NCBI GenBank assembly: GCA_022616275.1
Contig: JAKEFB010000042.1
Location: forward strand, 62,001-126,000
Source: Chloroflexota bacterium
GTDB taxonomy: Bacteria; Chloroflexota; Anaerolineae; Promineifilales; Promineifilaceae
Reading direction: 5' to 3'
Length of the DNA: 64,000 nucleotides
Both the position numbers and the translations under genes were made by a program. The stretch's first letter is position 1. Every line of letters starts with the position of its first letter. Below are positions 36,730 through 44,434 of the stretch, piece by piece. The notes beneath the pieces were generated by a model, which saw only the letters and a program-made list of their open reading frames with translations, did no database searches and was not told where the DNA came from.

Positions 36730-37017
36730 GAAAATCACCTCTTTAAATTGTTTTTTGCATCCTGACTTGTACTTTTGCCGCAATGAGACTTGATGGCAGG
36801 AGCTCTCAAGAGACTTGATACTCCACCCTTCGTGCCCTGGACTGAAGGTTGTCAGGAAAGGCTCATAGACATCTCGTTGGGCAACCAATGAGAACTCCTA
36901 TACTAAATTACTACGCTTTTTGAGCGCATTTGGATTTCTTTAAGTACGTATTCTAAAGGTTTTATAACTTTTCCAGCGCAAATATCAGAGGTAGCGTGCG
37001 TTGGAGGTCGGAAATAG

Positions 37018-37548
37018 TTAGGCGCCCGCTTCGTTGACAGCCGCTTTCGAGATCGCATAGACCAGACACCGGCCGAGATCATCCTCCATCTCCCTTTCCA
37101 GCCTCATGCCAATCTTCGTCGCCACCTTCCGCGAAGCCTCGTTCTCCGGATCGATCAGACAGATTAAGCGCGATAAATGCAGCCGCTCAAAGCCATATTC
37201 AAGAATAGCCTGCGCTGCCTCCGTCCCCAACCCCTGCCCCCAATACTCCTTAGCCAACAAATAGGCCACCTCTACCTCCGGCCGCCCCTCAATCGTCCAC
37301 GGCAGCAAGCCACAGCGGCCGATGAATTGATTGCTTTCCTTGTGGATCGTCGCCCACAGCCCCAGTTCCGGATGGACCGGATGTCCATTCAGAAACCATT
37401 CCAGTTCTTCCCTTGTCTCTTCATACGTCAAAGTGCCGTCGGGAAAATACCGCCGGATTTCCTCATCCCGGTATAGGGCAAACAGGCTATCAAGGTCATC
37501 CGGCGCCAGCCGTCTAAGGACGAGTCTCTTGGTCTCTAGAATCTTCAT
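37018..37548 (-). CDS. GNAT N-acetyltransferase (RimJ/RimL type)
   Basis: 176 residues. The start LETKRLVLRRLAPDDLDSLFALYRD and the acetyl-CoA pyrophosphate loop LLAKEYWGQGLGTEAAQAI (Q-x-x-G-x-G/A) are diagnostic of the RimJ/RimL group, as is FERLHLSRLICLIDPENEASRKVATKIGM. It transfers an acetyl group from acetyl-CoA to an amine, often a protein N-terminus or small molecule; the substrate is unknown. It stands alone. The 288 bases before it (36730-37017) show no gene. Confidence 0.9.
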   Translation of the reverse strand: MKILETKRLVLRRLAPDDLDSLFALYRDEEIRRYFPDGTLTYEETREELEWFLNGHPVHPELGLWATIHKESNQFIGRCGLLPWTIEGRPEVEVAYLLAKEYWGQGLGTEAAQAILEYGFERLHLSRLICLIDPENEASRKVATKIGMRLEREMEDDLGRCLVYAISKAAVNEAGA

Positions 37549-37827
37549 CGGTCATTCCCGCTTCATTCAAGGTTCATTACTTACGCAAGGAAAAAGACCT
37601 GCAACCTCACAATCATAGGTTTAATTCCAATTAGGTAGCAACTTTAAACACTGGTTTTTTACGTGTTCCTATCCGCAAGTATACATCCAACAGATCGAGA
37701 TACCCTTTGCATTTCATGTGAATTATGCATAATTGAGAAGGTTACAGTGTATTGAAGCCCATACATGTATTCCCTGAAAAAATAGGAAAAATCTTGGATA
37801 CGATTATGCACACCTGGAGAAAATGTG

Positions 37828-38679
37828 ATGAAATCAATTGATGTTGCCCAACAATATTTTAACGCCTGGAATGCTCACGATCCATCGGCCGTTATTGCCA
37901 CCTTTGCCCCCGGCGGAACCTATAGTGATCCCACTGTTGAAGGATTAACTGGTGAAGCAATCGGCCATATGGTTCAACGCTTAATCAACAGCTTTCACGA
38001 CCTATTTTTTGATATTGTGAGCATAGGGGCTGTAGGCCCTGACCTCGTAGCGGCCGAATGGTTAATGCAAGGAACCCACCAAGAGATGGGCGGCCGTGTG
38101 GCCCTGCCTGGCTCAGACTTCATCCGGGTAGAAAGCGGCAAGATTCGCTCCGTCCAGGGTTATTACGATAATGGAACCATTCTAAAACAACTCGGCCTGG
38201 AACTTATGACCTATCCGGCCCAACCGCAAGGCCCTATCTCCTTCGGTTCCGCCACTCGGGCTCAAACCGACAAGAGGGTGCGACCAGGCGCGATCAGCCT
38301 GACGTGGATTGAAAGCCATTCAGACGCAGACGGTCAATATGTGAGCGAATACACCCAAAAAATTGTTGAAGAAACGACACAAATGCCCGGCTTCCTCGGT
38401 ATTATGCTGTCTTCAATTGACAATCGCGGCTACACTCTCACCGCCTGGGAAGATGTTGAACAACCCCGGCGGCTGCTGCGTGAAGGCCAGCATAAGGAAT
38501 CAATGAAGTGGTTTTTTAGCGAAGAATCCGGTGCATTCGCTATGGCCAGTGTCTGGGAACTGCACCATATGCGTATGATGGTGCGGTGTTCAACCTGTCA
38601 TAAAGTTGTAGATGTTGAAGCAAATCGGACGACATGTTCTTGTGGCGAACCACTGCCCGACCCGCCGCCATATTTTTAA
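37828..38679 (+). CDS. NTF2/SnoaL-like domain fused to an ABM-like domain and a C-terminal zinc-ribbon-like tail
   Basis: 283 residues from ATG 37828 (GGAG 8 bases upstream); the GTG at 37825 is an alternative. Residues ~1-125 match SnoaL/NTF2-like polyketide-cyclase folds (AQQYFNAWNAHDPSAVIATFAPGG, YYDNGTILKQLGL). Residues ~150-245 look like an antibiotic-biosynthesis-monooxygenase barrel (MPGFLGIMLSSIDNRGYTLTAWED). The last 30 residues hold CSTCHKVVDVEANRTTCSCGE, two CxxC-like pairs that could bind zinc. The combination is unusual. Low GC and isolation next to repeats suggest transfer. A small-molecule modifying or ligand-binding role is inferred only from the folds. Confidence 0.78.
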   Translation: MKSIDVAQQYFNAWNAHDPSAVIATFAPGGTYSDPTVEGLTGEAIGHMVQRLINSFHDLFFDIVSIGAVGPDLVAAEWLMQGTHQEMGGRVALPGSDFIRVESGKIRSVQGYYDNGTILKQLGLELMTYPAQPQGPISFGSATRAQTDKRVRPGAISLTWIESHSDADGQYVSEYTQKIVEETTQMPGFLGIMLSSIDNRGYTLTAWEDVEQPRRLLREGQHKESMKWFFSEESGAFAMASVWELHHMRMMVRCSTCHKVVDVEANRTTCSCGEPLPDPPPYF

Positions 38680-38842
38680 TAACTGTTTTGAAAGGTAGTA
38701 AGGTGTGAGTATCACCTACCTTAAAATGGGGAGCTGGAGCAAGCGGTGGAATTACCCCACGAAACAATCCCCAGACTCCCTAATTCTTATAATTCTCTCC
38801 CCTCCTTCCACAATATCGGCTTAAAACCGCAAATAGCAATAA

Positions 38843-39113
38843 TATGCCTACTCGGCCACTTAACCTTCAACCCTCAAACATCCACCAACACCAGGCTTGC
38901 TCCAGTCGGCCAGATATCACCGGCCGTAAACTCAGCCCTCAACACTTTTAACCTCACCCCAAAACCTCATTAAAATCCCGGCCGGTCTGCTCTTTAGCCT
39001 GAGGCAAGCTGGATGGAAGCCGGAGGTGTGAGATGGACGGAGCTGATTTGGTCATCATTCGCGCCACGGACCCGGCCGGGCGGCCGGCGACGGGGGAGCG
39101 GAAAGTAAATGGA
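38843..39113 (+). repeat. Composite dispersed repeat: TACTCGGCCACTTAACC block plus gene-start copy 2
   Basis: 38843-38895 recurs, diverged, at 42115-42165. 38907-39113 is the second copy of the promoter plus gene-start block, with GGAGGTG and MDGADLVIIRATDPAGRPATGE from 39033. The frame then runs into a REP unit. Together with the REP units this explains the 614-base gap 38680-39293. Confidence 0.7.
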
Positions 39114-39282
39114 TTTCACCTTCTGAAGATGAAAAGACCCCTCAGGGTCTGGTGTGGCTGGCGGCCGGGCCAACGCCTGAGGGCGTTTCCCATTTTGAGC
39201 CGGGAAATTCTATTTCCTGGCTATATTGGCCGGTGAATGGAATTCACAGGCTAAACACGAAAAGAGCCCTCAGGGTCTGGTA
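39110..39282 (+). repeat. REP/BIME-like hairpin array, left flank of the transposase gene
   Basis: It contains a series of small palindromes: AGACCCCTCAGGGTCT, AACGCCTGAGGGCGTT and a stem CCGGGAAAT/ATTTCCTGG, followed by GTGAATGGAATTCAC and a second AGAGCCCTCAGGGTCT. The same modules in the same order lie on the other side of the transposase at 39736-39861, and a partial unit lies at 43646-43692. Confidence 0.8.
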
Positions 39283-39293
39283 AGGAGGTTATT

Positions 39294-39725
39294 ATGGCCT
39301 ATTGGCGGCTGTTTTACCATTTCGTCTGGACCACGAAAAATCGCGACCCTTTGTTGACCCCGGACATCGAAACGAACGTCTACCGTTTCTTGCACAGCGA
39401 GGCGAAGAAGATGTATGTGCCGCTGTTTGTAGTGAACGGGATGCCGGACCACGTGCATGTTCTGGCGGCCGTGCGGCCGGCAGTGTCTCCGGCCGATTTT
39501 ATGAAGCAATTGAAGGGGAGTAGCTCTCGTTTTGTGACGGTGGCTTTTAAGCGGCCGTTTGAGTGGCAGGTGGGGTATGGGGTGCTTTCTGTGTCGGAGA
39601 AGCATGTTCCGCACGTGATCAAATATATTGAACGGCAAAAGGAGCATCACGCCGAGAATAGTCTGTATGAGGATTGGGAACGAGCTGATGATTGGAATGA
39701 GGGGCCGGCCGACACGAACTGGTGA
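39294..39725 (+). CDS. REP-associated tyrosine transposase (RAYT, Y1/IS200-like)
   Basis: 143 residues, ATG after AAGGAGG. The HUH nuclease motif is HVHVL (His53, His55), and the likely catalytic tyrosine is Tyr111 in HVIKYIERQKEHH, matching the RAYT C-terminal pattern. The start WRLFYHFVWTTKNRDPLL is typical. RAYTs nick and join single-stranded DNA at REP hairpins and are thought to spread REP sequences; they are domesticated single-copy genes rather than full insertion sequences. Here the gene is flanked on both sides by REP-like arrays, which supports the assignment and makes this a REPtron. Confidence 0.9.
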   Translation: MAYWRLFYHFVWTTKNRDPLLTPDIETNVYRFLHSEAKKMYVPLFVVNGMPDHVHVLAAVRPAVSPADFMKQLKGSSSRFVTVAFKRPFEWQVGYGVLSVSEKHVPHVIKYIERQKEHHAENSLYEDWERADDWNEGPADTNW

Positions 39726-39735
39726 ATCAATCGTC

Positions 39736-39861
39736 GGTGAATGGAATTCACCGGCTGAAGATGAAAAGACCCCTCAGGGTCTGGCACGCGTGGTGGCCGG
39801 GCTAACGCCTGAGGGCGTTTCCCATTTTGAGCCGGGAAATTTTATTTCCTGGCTATATTGG
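39736..39861 (+). repeat. REP/BIME-like hairpin array, right flank of the transposase gene
   Basis: It has the same modules as the left flank: GTGAATGGAATTCAC, AGACCCCTCAGGGTCT, AACGCCTGAGGGCGTT and the CCGGGAAAT stem ending in GGCTATATTGGC. It joins directly to the hsdR 3'-end repeat at 39862. Confidence 0.8.
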
Positions 39862-39938
39862 CTCCACAAGGACCAGGACTTGTTTGACCCGGCTTACGAC
39901 TATATCCGGCAATACTACTGATCTGGGGGTAAAGCATT
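39862..39938 (+). repeat. hsdR 3'-end copy 3, overlapping the response regulator end
   Basis: From CTCCACAAGGACCAGGACTT through the stop codon to AAAGCATT it matches hsdR 32175-32255 with about four substitutions. The boundary at the right end is the same as in the parental copy. On the minus strand it supplies NALPPDQ and the stop of the response regulator. Confidence 0.8.
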
Positions 39939-40361
39939 TTCGTCGAGTATCGCGCGCACCGCATCACTGACGTAGATGCCACCATTGCAGACGTGGCGAA
40001 TTGCCTCTTCCAGCTTCTCTAGTTTGCCTTTCATCACATAGCCGCGGGCGCCAGCTCGGAGAGCGTCAGCCGCGTAGACGTTCTCGTCATGGCCCGAGAC
40101 AGCCAGTAAAAGCAGGTCGGGATTCTGCTGGCTCAGGATACCAATCAACTCGATGCCGTCCATTCCCGGCAGAGAAACGTCTATCAATACCAACTGCGGC
40201 TGGCAGTCCGGAATCTGCTTCAACGCCGCTTCGGCCGAGGCGGCCTCGCCACAAAGCGTGAGGCCGGAGGTGTACTGGATTATTTTAGCCAGCATCCGGC
40301 GCATTATCTCATGGTCTTCGACGATGAAAACGGCCGTTGTGTTCGTTTCAGAACCGCTCAC
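39915..40361 (-). CDS. NarL-type response regulator truncated after the receiver domain
   Basis: 148 residues from GTG 40361, which overlaps nothing and lies 5 bases after the kinase stop; the frame is open further upstream but only inside the kinase gene. A complete receiver domain is present: acidic pocket IVEDHE, phospho-acceptor Asp61 (LVLIDVSLPG) and Lys in GYVMKGKLEKL. NarL-type proteins continue from NGGIYVSDAVRAIL into a LuxR helix-turn-helix. Here the text turns into DENALPPDQ and stops inside the hsdR-end repeat, so the DNA-binding output is missing. It may act as a phosphate sink or be non-functional. Confidence 0.85.
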   Translation of the reverse strand: MSGSETNTTAVFIVEDHEIMRRMLAKIIQYTSGLTLCGEAASAEAALKQIPDCQPQLVLIDVSLPGMDGIELIGILSQQNPDLLLLAVSGHDENVYAADALRAGARGYVMKGKLEKLEEAIRHVCNGGIYVSDAVRAILDENALPPDQ

Positions 40362-40365
40362 GACA

Positions 40366-42036
40366 TCACGTTCCTCGTGGCGTTTGCTCAACTGGGCCAA
40401 AGACCGCAGTGGGCAGGAAAAGGGTAACGCGGGTACCTTCTTCCGGTCGGGAGTCAATGTCGACGCGGCCGCCAAACAGCGCTACTCGCTCGCACACGCT
40501 GCGCAGACCGAAGCCGCTGTTGTTGTTTGCCAGGGCCTGTTCCACGTCAAAACCCCGACCCTGGTCACTGACGGTGATGGTTAGATCTTCCTCCGTTCCT
40601 TGCAAGATAATGCATGCTTCCTCGACCCCAGCATGTTTGACGATGTTGAACAGCAACTCACGCACAACCTGGGACAGAAAAACGCGCTGCTCTTCACTGC
40701 TAGCCCAACGGCACTCGCCGGCTGCAACCGTTACCTGCAGGCCGTACATCTCGTGCATATGGCTCGCCAGCCACTCCAGCGCTTCGGGCAATCCTTCTTT
40801 CCGCAGCACCGGTGGGCTCAACTCCATCGTCAATTGTCGTGTCAGGAATATCGCCGTGGCAATCATTTCGTCCAGTTCGTCCAATTCTTTGCTGTCCCCA
40901 GGCCTTTGTTTTGCCACCTGGAGTTGTATTTCCGCTGCATAGAGCACCTGCTGCAGATTGTCGTGCAAGGTATGGGCGATGTGATGACGCACCATCTGTT
41001 CAGAGGTAATCAGTTCCGATGCCAGCCGGCGCACCTGCTCCGTTCGCTCGTCAACCCGCGCCTCCAGTTCTTCCGCCAGCGACTGTAGCGCCTGCTGGCT
41101 GTCATACAAGGTTTGCTCCACCTGTTTCCGTTCGCGGACGACCGCTGCCAACGTCACGGCTGTCACGGCAATGACACTGGTATAGGCTTGCAGTAACAGC
41201 AGGGACTCGTTGGCATCGCCAGCCACAAAGGGGCCGAAGCCGCGGCGGGTGCCCCAGATGGCAATACCAGATAGCAGGACCGTGGCCGTCGCCGCTTCCC
41301 GCCGACCCAGTCGAAAGGCAGCCCAGAGAATGGGTAGGATACAGAGGAATTCCAGCGGTTGAGAGCGGATGTAGTTCGGGAATAGCCCGGCAAATACCGT
41401 CAGGCTTACCAAGAGCAGGGCCAGTACTATCAGCGCCGCCTCTAAAACCTGCCGCGGCGTCCAACGCACGGAGGGTTCCACAGCCCAGAGAACCAACGGC
41501 GGCGCGATAACGAGCGCCCCTCCCATGTCTCCCAACCACCAGGTCAGCCAGATGGAGCCATAGTCAGTCCAGTCGGCAAGGCCACCCAGCGCCAGGCTGG
41601 TCACGCCAATCGTCGCACTTACCGCTGTGCTCATGAACCCGGCCAGAACAACAAATTTAAAAATGTCTTGTGGCCGGTCAAACACCTGCCGGCCGCCGGC
41701 AAACCGGTTAAGTAAGCGAGCGCCTACCAATCCCTCAAGCGTGTTGCCGGCGGCAATGGCCAAGGAGGTAGCAACGGAGCCGGCTGTGGTGACATTTACC
41801 AGGAATGCCCCCGCTAAAATTGCAGGCCAAATCCGGTAGCCTAATACCAGGAAAGCAGCCAGCGTAATGCCGGTAGGCGCCCAGACGGCCGTGGCGCTGG
41901 GATGTACCAGGGCCAGTGCCAAGCCAAGTTTGCCGGCGAGGACGTAAATGACACCCAGGAGTACGACAACCGCTACGTTCGTAATCAAGCGGTGCCGGTC
42001 TCGACTCTCAAATGATTGGCGAGTTGGTTGATTCAC
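40366..42036 (-). CDS. MASE1-domain sensor histidine kinase (NarX/LiaS-type)
   Basis: 556 residues. Residues ~20-300 are a MASE1 sensor of about eight membrane helices (LALALVHPSATAVWAPTGITLAA at the start is diagnostic). A coiled coil (~305-345) leads to a HisKA_3 dimerisation domain with phospho-acceptor His near residue 357 (HHIAHTLHDNLQQVL), then a HATPase with RELLFNIVKHAGVE, DQGRGFD and GFGLRSVCERVALFGG. It senses an unknown signal in the membrane and phosphorylates the downstream regulator, which starts 5 bases after its stop. That partner has lost its DNA-binding domain, so the pathway is probably broken or rewired. Confidence 0.93.
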   Translation of the reverse strand: MNQPTRQSFESRDRHRLITNVAVVVLLGVIYVLAGKLGLALALVHPSATAVWAPTGITLAAFLVLGYRIWPAILAGAFLVNVTTAGSVATSLAIAAGNTLEGLVGARLLNRFAGGRQVFDRPQDIFKFVVLAGFMSTAVSATIGVTSLALGGLADWTDYGSIWLTWWLGDMGGALVIAPPLVLWAVEPSVRWTPRQVLEAALIVLALLLVSLTVFAGLFPNYIRSQPLEFLCILPILWAAFRLGRREAATATVLLSGIAIWGTRRGFGPFVAGDANESLLLLQAYTSVIAVTAVTLAAVVRERKQVEQTLYDSQQALQSLAEELEARVDERTEQVRRLASELITSEQMVRHHIAHTLHDNLQQVLYAAEIQLQVAKQRPGDSKELDELDEMIATAIFLTRQLTMELSPPVLRKEGLPEALEWLASHMHEMYGLQVTVAAGECRWASSEEQRVFLSQVVRELLFNIVKHAGVEEACIILQGTEEDLTITVSDQGRGFDVEQALANNNSGFGLRSVCERVALFGGRVDIDSRPEEGTRVTLFLPTAVFGPVEQTPRGT

Positions 42037-42114
42037 CGGGTTATTTCCTGTAACAGTGTAGCGGACGCCAATCTGTTGAGCAATAACCCATCAGGTTCAC
42101 CGGTTCAGGCTACT

Positions 42115-42165
42115 GAAAAATGCCTGCTCGGCAACTCACCTTTCAACCCTCAGATATCTACAGGT
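42115..42165 (+). repeat. Dispersed repeat related to 38843-38895
   Basis: AATGCCTGCTCGGCAACTCA followed by CTTTCAACCCTCAGATATCTAC is a diverged copy of the block at 38843. It lies upstream of the divergent kinase gene and no coding frame is seen. Confidence 0.5.
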
Positions 42166-42286
42166 AACTCAACGGATAACGGCTGACGACCTCAAGAAAT
42201 TGCCAGAGCCACAACTAAGGCATATTAGGGTGCTTGAGAAATCCACGGAGAACCATTACTCGATTTGGGAAATCGAGTGTATTGAC

Positions 42287-43261
42287 TTATTGTTCCACGA
42301 TTCGCTCATAACGGGCGCGGCGGCCAATCGTTACGAAACCGAGATCGGCATAGGTCTGTATTGCCCCTGGATTGTCAACATGCACTTCCAATCGGGCCGA
42401 GACTGCGCCTGCCACCTGCATCCGTCGCATCGTCTCAACCAGGAGAGCGGAGCCGAGCCCACGCCTGCGCTGAGCAGGAACCACTCCCATCTGATATATG
42501 TGGCCGCCTAGAGGATCCAGGGCAAGGTCAATGTTCCCAATCACAAAACCCACCGGTACACCGTCTACGTATGCCAGGAGTGACCATTCTGGTTTATGGT
42601 CATTTTCGGTCACCCCGGTAATCCACTGATCGGCGCTGTATCCTGGGAAGCCTGGTCGCTCCCGGAATGCGGCATGGTAGGCTTGAAAAAATTGATCTGC
42701 CAGGTCGGGCTGCCAATAGGTGATGGTCGCATCAGGCGGCAGGGGACGATATGGCAGCGCCAGGTGAAGGTCCCACTGCATAACAAGTGATTCAAACACG
42801 CTCTGAAAGCCGTGCGCCAGGTACAGGTGGTGGGCTGATTCTGTGAGTGATTCGGTGCGAATCTGCAGCACCTGCTGCTCAACAGCGGCACCGGCGAGAA
42901 GTGACTTGGCTTGCACCTGGCTCCAACGCATCAGGTAGGTGCCGTACCCTCTTCCGCGCATGTCAGGGCGTACATGGCCAACGATCGTGGCTCGCAGTCT
43001 ACTTGAATCGCCGGATACGGTTACTGTATTGCAGGCGACAAGCTGCCCGTCGGCATTCAATGCACCGATTGCAGCACCTGGCTCATCCGGGAAGAATCGG
43101 CTGATGATTTCATCAGGCTCGAACATAGCGTGAATACCGCCATCGGACAGGTAGCATATTCCCGCCAGGTCGACGAGTTCGGTTAGATCGTCACGAGTGA
43201 TCGGTCGCCAGCTCAGGCCGTCCAGGCTTGGCGGGGGAGGATTGATTGTTGAATTGTTCAT
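42287..43261 (-). CDS. Double GNAT-domain acetyltransferase
   Basis: 324 residues with two GNAT units. The first (~15-165) has VGHVRPDMRGRGYGTYLMRWS as its acetyl-CoA loop (RGRGYG). The second (~170-320) has MGVVPAQRRRGLGSALLVETMRRM (RRRGLG) and the terminal LGFVTIGRR. Tandem GNATs of this type include mycothiol synthase-like and antibiotic or polyamine acetyltransferases; nothing here fixes the substrate. A nine-codon frame with its own AGGAG site ends on the start codon (ATGA overlap), which could couple translation. The gene is single, on the minus strand. Confidence 0.88.
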   Translation of the reverse strand: MNNSTINPPPPSLDGLSWRPITRDDLTELVDLAGICYLSDGGIHAMFEPDEIISRFFPDEPGAAIGALNADGQLVACNTVTVSGDSSRLRATIVGHVRPDMRGRGYGTYLMRWSQVQAKSLLAGAAVEQQVLQIRTESLTESAHHLYLAHGFQSVFESLVMQWDLHLALPYRPLPPDATITYWQPDLADQFFQAYHAAFRERPGFPGYSADQWITGVTENDHKPEWSLLAYVDGVPVGFVIGNIDLALDPLGGHIYQMGVVPAQRRRGLGSALLVETMRRMQVAGAVSARLEVHVDNPGAIQTYADLGFVTIGRRARYERIVEQ

Positions 43262-43451
43262 CTTACCGTCGTGATTATCGTCATTTCCTTCTCCTCGTCA
43301 ATCAAACCTAAACGCCATTCTTTTCTTCCCGTCAGCGTTACGTGTCTTTGTGGCCTAGTCTGCCGTAGGCAACAGCCTCTTTTATCTAACGGTTAAGGTG
43401 ACAATGATTTGCTTCCCAGAGACCAGACAAGTCATGTGATCAGGCCTGGGC

Positions 43452-43692
43452 CGGCCAGATATCGCCGGCCGTAAAATCCCCCAACACTTTTGACCCCATC
43501 CTAAAAGCTCACTAAAATCCGGCCGGGCTGCTCTCTAGTTTGAGGCAAGCTAGACGAGAGTTGGAGGCACAAGATGGACGGAGCTGATTTGGTCATCATT
43601 CGCGCCACAGACCCGGCCGGGCGGCCGGCGACGGGGGAGCGGAAAGTAAATGGAATTCACCTTCTGAAGATGAAAAGACCCTTCAGGGTGCG
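43452..43692 (+). repeat. Promoter plus gene-start repeat copy 3, joined to a partial REP unit
   Basis: 43452-43652 repeats the block at 38907-39113, including GGAGGCA and MDGADLVIIRATDPAGRPATGE from 43574. 43646-43692 is a partial REP unit (AATGGAATTCACC, AGACCCTTCAGGGT). It abuts the phosphotransferase remnant on the other strand. This accounts for most of the gap 43262-43656. Confidence 0.75.
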
Positions 43693-43845
43693 GGCCACGA
43701 AACCGCCACCGGCGGCCGGCAAGTGAAGGTTCAGGTTCAATGACCCGCCTAAGTCAACCGGTTCGCCACGCCAGCGAAGCGCGTAACGCTCTCGCAAGAG
43801 GCGAAGCAACTCAGGCGTCACCGTCGCCCGCTCGCCAACACTCAC
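43657..43845 (-). pseudogene. Truncated phosphotransferase-like gene, 5' fragment cut by a REP unit
   Basis: 62 codons remain. MSVGERATVTPELLRLLRERYALRW and DLGGSLNLNLHLPAAGGGFVAR resemble the N-terminal strand region of aminoglycoside/homoserine-type phosphotransferases. After this the frame reads TLKGLFIFRR, which is just the minus strand of the REP unit at 43646-43692, and stops. The catalytic part is absent here and not found nearby. It starts 7 bases after the preceding gene of the operon, so it was the last gene of that transcript before truncation. Family assignment rests on a short stretch. Confidence 0.65.
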
Positions 43846-43852
43846 TATCTGG

Positions 43853-44431
43853 TTAGCTCTCGCTGCGGCAGAGGACGAACCAGTTGTCGAGGGGCTGGCC
43901 CTGGCGGGTGGCCCGGCCGATGGTCACGTGCTGGCTGACGCCGCGCATGAAGTCTCGTGTCTGGTAGTAGATGAAGCGGCTGAGGCCGGCCGAGTTGGGC
44001 CGGATGGGCGGCCAGGAAGCCGGCCTGTCCGGCGGCACCAGGGTGTAATCAATGACCACCTCAAGCTCGCCGGCCGGCCGGGCGACGAAGTAGCCGGGGC
44101 CGCTCAGCGCCCGGAATCGCCACTCGTTGTAACCCCAAAGCTCGTTCGCGGCCGCCTCTGGCCGGCAGAAGCGCTTTTCAAAGAAGTGGAAGATGGGTAG
44201 CGAGTTGCGGCCGTAGTGGATGACCTCCTGAAGCGGCGGCGTGCCGGCGGGGACGAAGTCGGTGAGTCGGACGGGGCGAAAGCCCTCAGCCGCGTCAAAC
44301 AGTCGCGCCTGCTGGGGGGCTTCCAGCGAGCGGACCTGCTGCAGGCGGGCGGCCGGTTCCAGGTCGTCGAGGAAGTGGGCCAGCGCCGGAAGGTCGAGGG
44401 AGGTGGGGGAAAAGAACTCTTGAATAGCCAT
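43853..44431 (-). CDS. Conserved-looking cytoplasmic protein of unknown function
   Basis: 192 residues, no signal peptide or membrane segment. The start is helical and leucine-rich (LPALAHFLDDLEPAARLQQV), followed by a mixed alpha/beta domain with many aromatics and charged loops (IHYGRNSLPIFHFFEKRFCRP, LWGYNEWRFRALSGPGYFVA, DYTLVPPDRPASWPPI). The composition and codon use are those of a real gene. No family is recognised. It sits between the membrane EEP protein (3 bases upstream) and the phosphotransferase fragment in one operon. Confidence 0.82.
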   Translation of the reverse strand: MAIQEFFSPTSLDLPALAHFLDDLEPAARLQQVRSLEAPQQARLFDAAEGFRPVRLTDFVPAGTPPLQEVIHYGRNSLPIFHFFEKRFCRPEAAANELWGYNEWRFRALSGPGYFVARPAGELEVVIDYTLVPPDRPASWPPIRPNSAGLSRFIYYQTRDFMRGVSQHVTIGRATRQGQPLDNWFVLCRSES

Positions 44432-44434
44432 CTT

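Noticed and set aside
39628-39921. 97-codon + strand frame ending in an HsdR-like tail
   Set aside because: It merely joins the end of the transposase region, a REP unit and the hsdR 3' remnant; not a gene.
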